DNA from: JACCUZ01 sp038246575
Lineage (GTDB): Bacteria > Actinomycetota > Actinomycetes > JACCUZ01
Assembly: GCA_038246575.1 (NCBI GenBank)
Contig: JBBRVU010000068.1
Coordinates: 1-19,063 of the forward strand
Direction: 5' to 3'
DNA: 19,063 bases
Below are positions 1-6,318 of this stretch, piece after piece. The notes below the pieces were generated by a model, which was not told where the DNA came from, made no database searches, and saw nothing but the letters and a program-made list of their open reading frames with translations. Position numbers and translations under genes: made by a program. The stretch's first letter is position 1. Each line of letters begins with the position of its first letter.

Positions 1-32
1 AACGTCCTATCCGGCGCGCGTGACGGGAGCCT

Positions 33-1994
33 TCAGTCGTCCTTGCCCGAGCCGGACTTCTTCGCCTTGAAGACGTACAGGCCTCCGTTGCGGTCCGAGG
101 CGTAGACGGCCGATTCCTTCGGCTGCTTGTAGATGCCCCACACATCCTGGATGCCGCCGTTGCGAGCCTCGAATTCGGGACCCGTCTCGTGGTACCGCGC
201 GACCTCCTTGACGTGGTAGGGGTCGGAGATGTCCAGCACGAGTACCCCGTCGGAGTACCACGAGATGTAGGCCAGGTCACCCTCGACGATCACGTTGTGA
301 ACGGTGTATGTGCCCCTCGGGTCACAGCTTGGATCGAACGGGTCAGCGCTGCAGGTGGTGTTGAACGTGCTCGCCAGGACCGGTTTCGTCGGGTCCGAGT
401 AGTCCCAGATCCGCAGCCCACCCCACGGCGTGTCGGTGCGAACGTTGTTCGCGATGACGATCGCAGCTGCGCCGAGGTTCTGGGCGGTCTGCAGCTTCTC
501 GGCGAAGGCGCACGCCCCACGGCGTACGACCGCGACGTCGCCCGCGTCGACGGCGCCCGCGTTGAGGACCGGGTCCGTCGCGCAGCCCCGGCCGATCCAG
601 ACAGCCTCGCCGCTGACGGTGCTGCCACCGAGCTTCGGCTGGCTGCCGGCCCCCTCTACCGCGGCGTACGTGTTGCCGGTCAGGGGGCCAGCGTCCACGG
701 TCACGCTGTCGGAGGCAACGGTGACGGTGTTTCCGGTCTGGTTGTTCTCGAAGTCGTCACCGGCGATGGGGCTGATGCCGACGCCGAAAATGCCGTTGCT
801 CGGGTCGTCGCCGAACGTGAAGTTGCTCAGTGGCTTGTTGCTGACGATCGCGTCGAAGTCTTCCTCACCCTCGACAACGGTCTTGCCATCGGCGGTCGGC
901 CACACCGAGTGGCTGTTCACCTCACCGTCCAGGGAGCCGTTCTCCGGGTCGAGTGCAACGGAGATCAGCGACGCAGGCGACCCGTCAAGCGCACCCAGGT
1001 CGACGAGGAGCAGGCCGGCGTCCCAGTTCGCCAGGTAGGCCTTCTGCCCGTCCTTCGTCACGAAGTGGTCGTGCAGGAAACGGTTCGCCGAGAAGCCGAA
1101 TCCCGAGTTCAGGTAGTCGTCGGCGGCGAAGATCGTGTCCAGATCGCTGACCGTGGTCCAGTCGACGCTGTCATCGAAGATGTACTCGGCGCCGAACCAT
1201 CCCACCAGTGAGGCAGCCGTGGGGTCGGTGATGTCGAACACCTGAAAACTGCCGAACTCGCTCTCGGACTGGACCGCGTTGTAGCTGCGGCCGCCACGGG
1301 AGAACAGGTAGTTGTTGTGTACGCCGACATCGACCAGGCCGAAGTCCTCACGCAGCGTCGGGTTGATGTCGTCGACCTGCACGTGGGCGAGGTGCCGAGG
1401 TCGAGTGGGCTTGTCCACGTTGTATATCTCGAAGCCGCCGGGGCCACCGTCGCAGGCCTCGTTGGAGTGGACCAGGATGTCGTGCCCACCCAGGCGGGCG
1501 ACCTTGACGTCGTTGATCCGGCTGCCCTCCACGGACGGGATGTTCCCGAGGTACTTGGGTTTCTTCGCCTTCTCGACGTCGAACACCGGGATCCCCGGGC
1601 CCTCCACGCCCCGCACCAGCGCGGAGCTGCCGAAGCCCTCACCCGTACCGCACGGCGAGTTGAACGTGCCGATGTAGGCGTAGTCGTCGAGGGCCCACAC
1701 GTCGGTGGTGGCCTCGGGCGCCAGTCGTTCCCCGCGCCCCTCGAGCTTGAGCTTCTTGGCCACCTTCTTCGACAGCCGCGAGCGATCGGCCCCCGAGGAC
1801 GCCGCGTCCCGTGCCGCCAGGGACGCCGAGGGGTCGACCGGGCCGCTCAGGCCGTCGTCCTTCGCATGCTTCTTGTCGTGGGCGCCGCCGGTGAGCGTGT
1901 CGCCGGGGTGGGCCGATGCAGGGGTGACCGCCCCGGCCAGCACGAGTGCGAGGACGGTCACGAGCCCCCACCTCGCGGATCTTGATCGGAACAC
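33..1994 (-). CDS. Secreted LVIVD-repeat (beta-propeller-like) protein with an inserted PA domain
   Basis: A 653-residue exported protein of unknown function. The GTG start at 1994 is preferred because AGGAGG lies 5 bases upstream and a signal peptide follows at once (basic N-terminus, hydrophobic stretch about residues 10-24, PASA-H cleavage region). Upstream in-frame ATG codons at 2015 and 2087 lack this. The body carries repeated blade-like segments with motifs such as VFDI.DP and VLDISDP, as in LVIVD-repeat proteins, which are predicted beta-propellers. Around residues 425-517 is a protease-associated (PA) domain signature (VAVVRRGACAFAEK, then GAAAIVIANN). It runs straight into another blade (WGGLRIWDYSDP), so the C-terminal part of a normal PA domain seems to be missing. 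The C-terminus is Lys-rich with no sorting signal. It probably acts outside the cell; ligand or partner is unknown. Confidence 0.85.
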   Translation of the reverse strand: MFRSRSARWGLVTVLALVLAGAVTPASAHPGDTLTGGAHDKKHAKDDGLSGPVDPSASLAARDAASSGADRSRLSKKVAKKLKLEGRGERLAPEATTDVWALDDYAYIGTFNSPCGTGEGFGSSALVRGVEGPGIPVFDVEKAKKPKYLGNIPSVEGSRINDVKVARLGGHDILVHSNEACDGGPGGFEIYNVDKPTRPRHLAHVQVDDINPTLREDFGLVDVGVHNNYLFSRGGRSYNAVQSESEFGSFQVFDITDPTAASLVGWFGAEYIFDDSVDWTTVSDLDTIFAADDYLNSGFGFSANRFLHDHFVTKDGQKAYLANWDAGLLLVDLGALDGSPASLISVALDPENGSLDGEVNSHSVWPTADGKTVVEGEEDFDAIVSNKPLSNFTFGDDPSNGIFGVGISPIAGDDFENNQTGNTVTVASDSVTVDAGPLTGNTYAAVEGAGSQPKLGGSTVSGEAVWIGRGCATDPVLNAGAVDAGDVAVVRRGACAFAEKLQTAQNLGAAAIVIANNVRTDTPWGGLRIWDYSDPTKPVLASTFNTTCSADPFDPSCDPRGTYTVHNVIVEGDLAYISWYSDGVLVLDISDPYHVKEVARYHETGPEFEARNGGIQDVWGIYKQPKESAVYASDRNGGLYVFKAKKSGSGKDD

Positions 1995-2049
1995 GTGATC
2001 CTCCTGAGGATGCATGGCGCAGCCCGAGATCGTCGGGACGCCTTGGAAT

Positions 2050-2071
2050 GGTTCGTTGGAAAGAACAAACC
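2050..2071. promoter_or_regulatory. Imperfect dyad upstream of the LVIVD-repeat gene
   Basis: GGTTCGTT, six bases, AACAAACC: two 8-base half sites with one mismatch, 56 bases before the GTG at 1994. The size and spacing suit a dimeric repressor operator or a leader hairpin. No clear -10/-35 pair could be placed with it, so the role is inferred from symmetry and position only. Confidence 0.3.
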
Positions 2072-2322
2072 ACGAACGCAAGGGCACGACAAGGGTGTGA
2101 TCTCGAGGCGTTCTTCGGCGCAGTTCCGACGGCAGCCGAGCGCACCCCGGCTGCCTAGGCTTCTGAGGCCTGGCCCGGCGGGCGACTCGGCAGCCGTCTG
2201 CTGCGGATGGGGTGTGTGGCGCGCCCTTTTGGCACAGAAAGGCACGAGGGCCCTCGACCCGGCGTTGGGGGCTGGCTAGGCCCGGCTGACCTGCGCGTTT
2301 TACCAGTCCGCTGTGGCACGGG

Positions 2323-2376
2323 ACCCCCGCCTTTGAAAGTCGGGGGTTAGGGGTTCAAGTCCCCTCGTCTCCACCC
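2323..2376 (+). other. 3' half of a tRNA- or tmRNA-like sequence, probable remnant or attachment site
   Basis: A complete T arm is visible: AGGGG, loop TTCAAGT, CCCCT (2349-2365), followed by an acceptor-like 3' strand CGTCTCC, discriminator A and CCC (2366-2376). Before it is an arm with stem ACCCCCG/CGGGGGT (2323-2329 and 2341-2347). No D arm and no matching 5' acceptor strand (GGAGACG or GGGGACG) is found upstream. The final CTCCACC resembles tmRNA 3' ends as well as tRNAs, but no tag-peptide reading frame is visible. Such isolated 3' halves are commonly left where integrative elements recombine at the 3' ends of tRNA or tmRNA genes. It is unlikely to be a working tRNA. Confidence 0.4.
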
Positions 2377-2395
2377 ACCTGACCCACCCCGCGCG

Positions 2396-2449
2396 CCGCC
2401 GCACCCGCGAGTTCGACCACGACCCGCCGCACCCGCGAGTTCGACCACG
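2396..2449. repeat. 26-bp tandem direct repeat, two copies
   Basis: Two identical 26-base copies (2396-2421 and 2424-2449) are separated by two bases, a period of 28. Each contains CCCGCGAGTTCGACCACG. The shared TCGACCACG core reappears inverted at 2516-2524, on the far side of the hairpin at 2464-2501. The layout looks like an intergenic REP-type element rather than coding DNA. Confidence 0.7.
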
Positions 2450-2524
2450 TACAGCACCCTGGTGATCGCTTCAGCAGGCGGGCACACCTGCTGAAGCGAT
2501 CTCTGGCCTACCAAACGTGGTCGA
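2441..2524. repeat. Nested inverted repeat with a perfect 15-bp hairpin
   Basis: The inner dyad is perfect: 15 bases at 2464-2478 (GATCGCTTCAGCAGG) pair with 2487-2501 around an 8-base loop. An outer perfect 10-bp dyad (TCGACCACGT at 2441-2450, ACGTGGTCGA at 2515-2524) encloses it. It lies just past the stop codon of the minus-strand gene ending at 2582, so it could serve as a terminator, though no T-run follows on either strand. A REP-like mobile repeat is the alternative. Confidence 0.55.
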
Positions 2525-2581
2525 CTGCAGCCGGGGCCGCTGGTGGTCGATTGCGGTCCGAGTGCGGACGGCGGCTCCGGG

Positions 2582-3469
2582 TCAGGAGGGGGGCTTCTGG
2601 GTGCCCTTGGTGGCCTTGGCGCCCTTGGCCGCAGCACCGGCGGCCTTCTTCGACTGGGCCGGGGTGACCTTCTCCGTCGTCGTGTCGCTGGTCCCGCTCG
2701 CGTTGCCGGCGTCGGTGGTCTCCGCCGCGGTGGAGTCCTCGATCGCCGCTTCCTCGGCGGCAGCGTCGGCCAGCGCCTCGTCCGGGCCGGCTCCGGCCGC
2801 ATCGTCGGTCGCCTGCTTGCCGGACCCGGCCTCGGCCGGTGCGGCAGCGGTCATGGTCGGCGTCGTTGCGCCAGCCGACGGCGGCGTGCTCGGGTAGGGC
2901 GTCGAGCTCTGCCACGGCTGCACCGGGTCGGCGTTCTTCGCCGCCCACGCCTTCCACCCGGCGTACGCACCGCCGAGCACTGAGGCGAGCACGAGCAGCT
3001 TGCGCAGGCGGTGCTTCTTCGGCTTGGGCGGGTCCAGCTCACCCTTGAGCGCGGCCAGGGCAGCGCTGCCGCGGTGGGCGGCCTCCTTGCGGGCCGGCTC
3101 GGAGGCGACCAGGGCGGTCGAGACGGCTCCGGCCACGGTCGGCAGCACGTCGGCCTTGACCTTCTCCACCACGGGCTCGACCCGCGGGGCGGCCCAATCC
3201 TTTGCGGCGTTCGCCCGGGGTGCGGCCCAGTCGGCGGCGTCCTTGGCTCGCGGCGCGGCCCACTCCTTCGCCGCGGCAGCCCGGGGGGCCGCCCAGTCGG
3301 CGGCGTCCTTCGCCCGGGGTCCGGCCCAGTCCGCCGCAGCGCTCGCGCGCGGACCGGCCCACTCCCGCGTGGTCTCCGCGTAGCGTCTCGCGGTCTCCCG
3401 CGCGTCCGCCGCGAGGGGTGCGACCTTGTCGTAGGGGGTCGTGCGGCGCCTGCGCAGGCTCAGGGACAC
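2582..3469 (-). CDS. Single-pass membrane protein with six 11-residue WA-x-PR repeats
   Basis: 295 residues, function unknown. GTG at 3469 is chosen because GGGAGG stands 6 bases upstream and the N-terminus (SLSLRRRRTTPYDKVAPL) is sensible; the frame stays open much farther upstream, but only as antisense of ppiA. Residues 37-96 hold six consecutive 11-mers with Trp exactly at 37, 48, 59, 70, 81 and 92, pattern W-A-(G/A)-P-R-A-x-x-A-(A/K)-(D/E). A basic stretch and one membrane segment follow (about 157-174, LLVLASVLGGAYAGW). The remaining tail, about 120 residues, is Ala/Thr/Glu-rich, low-complexity and ends with Lys-rich sequence. It resembles the poorly characterised membrane proteins found next to the cyclophilin gene in other actinomycetes (DUF5324-type); that assignment is from memory and tentative. 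It is divergent from ppiA. Confidence 0.8.
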   Translation of the reverse strand: MSLSLRRRRTTPYDKVAPLAADARETARRYAETTREWAGPRASAAADWAGPRAKDAADWAAPRAAAAKEWAAPRAKDAADWAAPRANAAKDWAAPRVEPVVEKVKADVLPTVAGAVSTALVASEPARKEAAHRGSAALAALKGELDPPKPKKHRLRKLLVLASVLGGAYAGWKAWAAKNADPVQPWQSSTPYPSTPPSAGATTPTMTAAAPAEAGSGKQATDDAAGAGPDEALADAAAEEAAIEDSTAAETTDAGNASGTSDTTTEKVTPAQSKKAAGAAAKGAKATKGTQKPPS

Positions 3470-3475
3470 GGGTAG

Positions 3476-3487
3476 CCTCCCGGGAGG
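3476..3487. promoter_or_regulatory. 12-bp palindrome overlapping the Shine-Dalgarno of the 11-mer repeat gene
   Basis: CCTCCCGGGAGG is a perfect palindrome whose GGGAGG half (minus strand) is the ribosome-binding site for the GTG at 3469. The complementary CCTCCC just upstream could partly mask that site in mRNA, but only about four pairs form around a minimal loop, so any effect may be small. Confidence 0.25.
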
Positions 3488-3601
3488 AGTCGATGGATAC
3501 GGCCTTGGCCTCGTGCCCACCATCCTGGCAGCGAAACCGTCCCCCTGGCCATGCGAGGATGGCGGAGCCCATTTTCCCGTACGAGACGATCGAGGTGAGT
3601 C

Positions 3602-4126
3602 GTGGCTGACGAGCTCTACGCGACCCTGAAGACCAACCACGGCGACATCCGGATCGAGCTGTTCCCCAACCACGCTCCCAAGACGGTCGCGAACTTCACC
3701 GAGCTCGCCGAGGGCGCGCGCGAGTGGGTCGACCCCCGCACCGGACAGAAGTCCAACCAGCCGCTCTACGACGGCACCAGCTTCCATCGGGTCATCAGCG
3801 GGTTCATGATCCAGGGCGGTGACCCGCTGGGCACCGGCACCGGAGGCCCCGGGTACCGGTTCGCCGACGAGTTCCACCCCGAGCTGCAGTTCGACCGGCC
3901 CTACCTGCTGGCCATGGCCAACGCCGGACCCGGCACCAACGGCTCGCAGTTCTTCATCACGGTCGGCCCGACGCCGCATCTCAACCGCAAGCACACGATC
4001 TTCGGCGAGGTGGCCGACGGCGACAGCCGCAAGGTCGTCGACGCCATCGCGGGCGCCCCCACCGCGGCCATGGACCGCCCGGTCGACGACGTCGTCATCA
4101 ATGCGGTCGAGGTCGATCGCAGCTGA
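3602..4126 (+). CDS. ppiA: Cyclophilin-type peptidyl-prolyl cis-trans isomerase
   Basis: 174 residues, the usual length of a single-domain bacterial cyclophilin. It catalyses cis-trans isomerisation of X-Pro bonds. Active-site blocks are intact: FHRVISGFMIQGGDP (catalytic Arg, Phe, Met, Gln), LAMANAGPGTNGSQFFIT and LNRKHTIFGEV. The Trp that contacts cyclosporin in human CypA is not at the matching place (PHLNRKH), which suggests weaker drug binding. There is no signal peptide or lipobox, so it should be cytoplasmic. The GTG start is preceded by GAGGTGAG. The stop codon overlaps the proposed CTG start of the rhomboid gene, implying a two-gene operon. A cyclophilin near crgA and the pkn cluster is a conserved actinobacterial arrangement. 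Confidence 0.96.
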   Translation: MADELYATLKTNHGDIRIELFPNHAPKTVANFTELAEGAREWVDPRTGQKSNQPLYDGTSFHRVISGFMIQGGDPLGTGTGGPGYRFADEFHPELQFDRPYLLAMANAGPGTNGSQFFITVGPTPHLNRKHTIFGEVADGDSRKVVDAIAGAPTAAMDRPVDDVVINAVEVDRS

Positions 4127-5013
4127 GCGATCAGCCGCCGGACCAGCCGGCCGCGCCACCGGTCGGCGCGGAGGCGGCCACGTGCTACCGGCACCCCGAC
4201 CGCGAAGCCCACATCCGCTGCAACCGGTGCGAGCGGCGGATCTGCCCGGACTGCATGGTGCCCGCGTCGGTGGGCTTCCAGTGCCCGGAGTGCGTCCACG
4301 ACGGCTCCAAGGACGTACGCGAGGCGCGCACGATGTTCGGCGGCCGGGTCACGGCCGACCCGGGCTGGGTCAGCAAGATCCTCATCGGCCTCAACGTCGT
4401 GGCGTACATCCTGCAGCGCGCCTCGAGCGACCTCACACCGCGCTTCTACGACCTGGGGCTGGCCGTGGACCCGGCCACCTTCCAGCCGGTCGGTGTGGCC
4501 AGCGGGGAGTACTACCGGCTGCTGACCTCGGCGTTCCTGCACGGCGGGATCTTCCACCTGCTGCTGAACATGTACGCGTTGTTCCTGTTCGGGCCGCAGA
4601 TCGAGGCAGCGCTTGGCCGGTGGCGGTTCTCGGTGCTGTACGTCGTCTCGGCGCTCGGCGGCTCCGCGCTGTCCTACGCCTTCAGCCCGCCCAACCAGCC
4701 GTCCCTGGGCGCCTCCGGAGCGGTGTTCGGGCTGCTCGGGGCCTTCCTGGTCGTTTCCCGCCGGCTGCGCCGGGACACCAGACCGGTCCTCATCCTGCTC
4801 GCCATCAACCTCGGTTACGGCTTCCTGGTCCCCCAGATCGACTGGCGGGCCCACGTTGGCGGCCTGGTCGCCGGCGCACTGGTGACGGCGGCACTGGTCT
4901 ACGCGCCGAAGGACCGGCGCGCACCGGTGCAGATCGCCGGGGTGCTGGCGGTCGTGGTTGCGGTGCTCGCGGTGATCGTCTGGCGGACGGCGGCACTCCG
5001 CTCCGGAGGGTGA
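4123..5013 (+). CDS. Rhomboid-family intramembrane serine protease with N-terminal zinc-binding domain
   Basis: 296 residues if translation starts at CTG 4123. No ATG, GTG or TTG occurs in frame before the ATG at 4255, which would cut the zinc domain in half. Residues 22-58 carry CxxH, CxxC, CxxC and CxxC pairs (CYRH, CNRC, CPDC, CPEC), probably two zinc sites. The rhomboid core follows: HGGIFHLLLNMYALFLFG, GASGAVFG with nucleophile Ser198, and DWRAHVGGLVAG with His244 as the catalytic dyad. About six or seven membrane segments are expected, ending near residue 290. It would cleave membrane-spanning substrates within the bilayer; the substrate is unknown. The CTG overlaps the ppiA stop as CTGA, fitting translational coupling. 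Confidence 0.92.
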   Translation: MSDQPPDQPAAPPVGAEAATCYRHPDREAHIRCNRCERRICPDCMVPASVGFQCPECVHDGSKDVREARTMFGGRVTADPGWVSKILIGLNVVAYILQRASSDLTPRFYDLGLAVDPATFQPVGVASGEYYRLLTSAFLHGGIFHLLLNMYALFLFGPQIEAALGRWRFSVLYVVSALGGSALSYAFSPPNQPSLGASGAVFGLLGAFLVVSRRLRRDTRPVLILLAINLGYGFLVPQIDWRAHVGGLVAGALVTAALVYAPKDRRAPVQIAGVLAVVVAVLAVIVWRTAALRSGG

Positions 5014-5042
5014 CCATCCGGTAGTCGGTCAGTGACGACCAA

Positions 5043-5065
5043 GGTTGTCCACATTGGGGACAACC
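5043..5065. terminator. Hairpin between convergent rhomboid and crgA genes
   Basis: GGTTGTCC and GGACAACC form a perfect 8-bp stem around a 7-base loop. It lies between two genes that converge (stops at 5013 and 5148), where a bidirectional terminator is expected. There is no T-tract, which is common in high-GC actinobacteria. It overlaps a DnaA-box-like sequence, so a different role is possible. Confidence 0.4.
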
Positions 5066-5076
5066 GGTGTGGACGA
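5045..5076. promoter_or_regulatory. Pair of inverted DnaA-box-like sites
   Basis: TTGTCCACA at 5045-5053 matches the high-GC actinobacterial DnaA box. TGTGGACGA at 5068-5076 is the same box on the other strand with one mismatch. Two boxes do not make an origin, and no dnaA or dnaN gene is in view. They could bind DnaA as a titration or regulatory site. Confidence 0.35.
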
Positions 5077-5147
5077 CTTACACGCGTGTGTTTCCGCAGG
5101 TTGGTCGGCGAGTCACCATCGCCACGCCCCCCGAGCCGGCCGGCCGG

Positions 5148-5399
5148 CTACTTCCAGCGCGTGGACATCACGAAGCCGATGATGATCAGCCCGAACCCGA
5201 TGCCCATGTTCCACAGGCCGATGGCGCCGATCGGGTACTCCGCCTGGGTGACGTAGTAGACGACCACCCACAACAGGCCGATGACGAAGAAGGCCACCAT
5301 CGCCGGCACCAGCCACGGCGGGCTCCCGACGCGGACGGCCTTGTTGCGCTCGGCCGGCGGGGTGAACACGGAGCGGCGGCGGAGGCGGGACTTGGGCAC
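5148..5399 (-). CDS. crgA: Cell division protein CrgA
   Basis: 83 residues, normal for CrgA, a small membrane protein that interacts with FtsZ and septal PBPs and coordinates septum formation in actinobacteria. The GTG at 5399 (VPKSRLRRRSVFTPP) is chosen over the ATG at 5426 because AGGAG is about 10 bases upstream and the N-terminus then fits the family. Two membrane helices are clear: WLVPAMVAFFVIGLLWVVVYYV and the C-terminal IGLWNMGIGFGLIIIGFVMST, with the YPIGAIGLWN.GIGFG signature. It is transcribed divergently from the DUF881-sortase-trpG operon, the usual arrangement. Identification is firm. Confidence 0.96.
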   Translation of the reverse strand: MPKSRLRRRSVFTPPAERNKAVRVGSPPWLVPAMVAFFVIGLLWVVVYYVTQAEYPIGAIGLWNMGIGFGLIIIGFVMSTRWK

Positions 5400-5434
5400 G
5401 AGTCTGTCTCCTCGGGGTCGGCGCACGGGTGACG

Positions 5435-5450
5435 TGGTGCCCGGGCACCA
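5435..5450. promoter_or_regulatory. Perfect 16-bp palindrome between crgA and the DUF881 operon
   Basis: TGGTGCCCGGGCACCA is fully self-complementary and lies in the 193-bp divergent promoter region, 36 bp upstream of crgA and 143 bp upstream of the DUF881 gene. The position suits an operator for a dimeric regulator acting on crgA or on both units. No regulator can be named from the sequence. Confidence 0.4.
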
Positions 5451-5592
5451 ATCGCCCGGACGAAACGTCGGTTAGCGTACGTGCAGGACGTGCTGCAGCC
5501 AGGGTAGTCCGCCCGGCCTCGGCACGCCGGTGTGACCGCTCGCTCCGCCGGGTCTGCCCGCGCGCCGCTCGAGGAAGAAGAGAGGACCAGCG

Positions 5593-6318
5593 TTGCGTAC
5601 CTTCTGGCGCGTGGCCGCTCCGCTCGCCTTCGCCACGGCCGGGATCCTGTTCGCGACCAGCGCCGGGGCAGCCCACGGCGGCGACCTGCGAGGGGGCAGC
5701 CGCAGCGACCTGCGCGACCTCATCCGGTCCGACGAGCGCCGCGCGAGCCAGGTGTTCGAGCGGGTCGAGGGACTGCGCCGTGAGGTCACCGAGGTGACCG
5801 ACCGGGCCGGGGCCTCCGACCGGCGGGTCGCCGCGGAGCAGCGCCGCTCCCGCGACCTGCAGCTCGCCGCCGGCACGGTGGCGATGGAAGGTCCGGGGGT
5901 CAGGGTCACGCTCTCTGACGCCCCCCGGTCCGCGGACCGGGTGCTGCCCGCTGGCGCGAGCCCCGACGACCTGGTCGTGCACCAGCAGGACGTGCAAGCC
6001 GTGGTCAACGCGCTGTGGCAGGGCGGGGCCGAGGCGATGCAGATCATGGACCAGCGGGTGATCACCACCAGCGCCGTCCGCTGCGTCGGCAACACCTTGA
6101 TCCTGCAGGGCCGCGTGTACTCCCCGCCGTACGAGATCACCGCGATCGGCGACCCCTCCCGGCTGCAGACCGCGCTGGACACCTCTGAGGGAGTCGCCGT
6201 CTACCGCTACTACGTCGACACCTTCGGCCTGACGTACACCACGGGCACGCTGGAGCAGGTGCGGCTGCCGGGGTATGACGGCACCCTGAGCCTGCTGCAC
6301 GCCGAGGCCCCTGCATGA
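5593..6318 (+). CDS. DUF881 family membrane-anchored protein
   Basis: 241 residues starting at TTG, with GAGAGGA about 8 bases upstream and no better start nearby. An N-terminal hydrophobic segment (about residues 6-26) is a signal peptide or anchor. Residues 30-85 are charged and heptad-like (DLRDLIRSDERRASQVFERV), likely coiled coil. The DUF881 core follows from about 90: MEGPGVRVTLSDAP, DLVVHQQDVQAVVNALW, GAEAM.I.DQR and PPYEITAIGDP. The same family (Rv0012-type) sits at this place beside crgA in mycobacteria. The molecular role is unknown; location and topology suggest an envelope or divisome-associated function. Its stop overlaps the sortase start as ATGA, so it is the first gene of a coupled operon. 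Confidence 0.9.
   Translation: MRTFWRVAAPLAFATAGILFATSAGAAHGGDLRGGSRSDLRDLIRSDERRASQVFERVEGLRREVTEVTDRAGASDRRVAAEQRRSRDLQLAAGTVAMEGPGVRVTLSDAPRSADRVLPAGASPDDLVVHQQDVQAVVNALWQGGAEAMQIMDQRVITTSAVRCVGNTLILQGRVYSPPYEITAIGDPSRLQTALDTSEGVAVYRYYVDTFGLTYTTGTLEQVRLPGYDGTLSLLHAEAPA

Noticed and set aside
2000..2376. A full tmRNA (ssrA) gene ending at the CTCCACC motif
   Set aside because: No GGGG-type 5' acceptor strand, no conserved TTTCGAC near the 5' end and no tag frame ending in ALAA could be found; only the 3' part is tRNA-like.
2323..2376. A functional tRNA-Ser (TGA anticodon reading of the arm loop)
   Set aside because: No D arm or 5' acceptor, no long variable arm as needed for tRNA-Ser, a C-T mismatch in the putative anticodon stem, and CCA is not correctly placed.
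3470..4159. N-terminal extension of the 11-mer repeat protein across ppiA on the minus strand
   Set aside because: The extra sequence is antisense to a complete cyclophilin, and a good ribosome site supports GTG at 3469.
3819..5024. Plus-strand 401-codon frame overlapping ppiA and the rhomboid gene
   Set aside because: A +1 frame shadow with Arg/Pro/Ser-rich sequence; both real genes have intact catalytic motifs in the other frames.
5045..5076. Chromosomal origin oriC
   Set aside because: Only two boxes, no AT-rich unwinding region and no dnaA/dnaN nearby.
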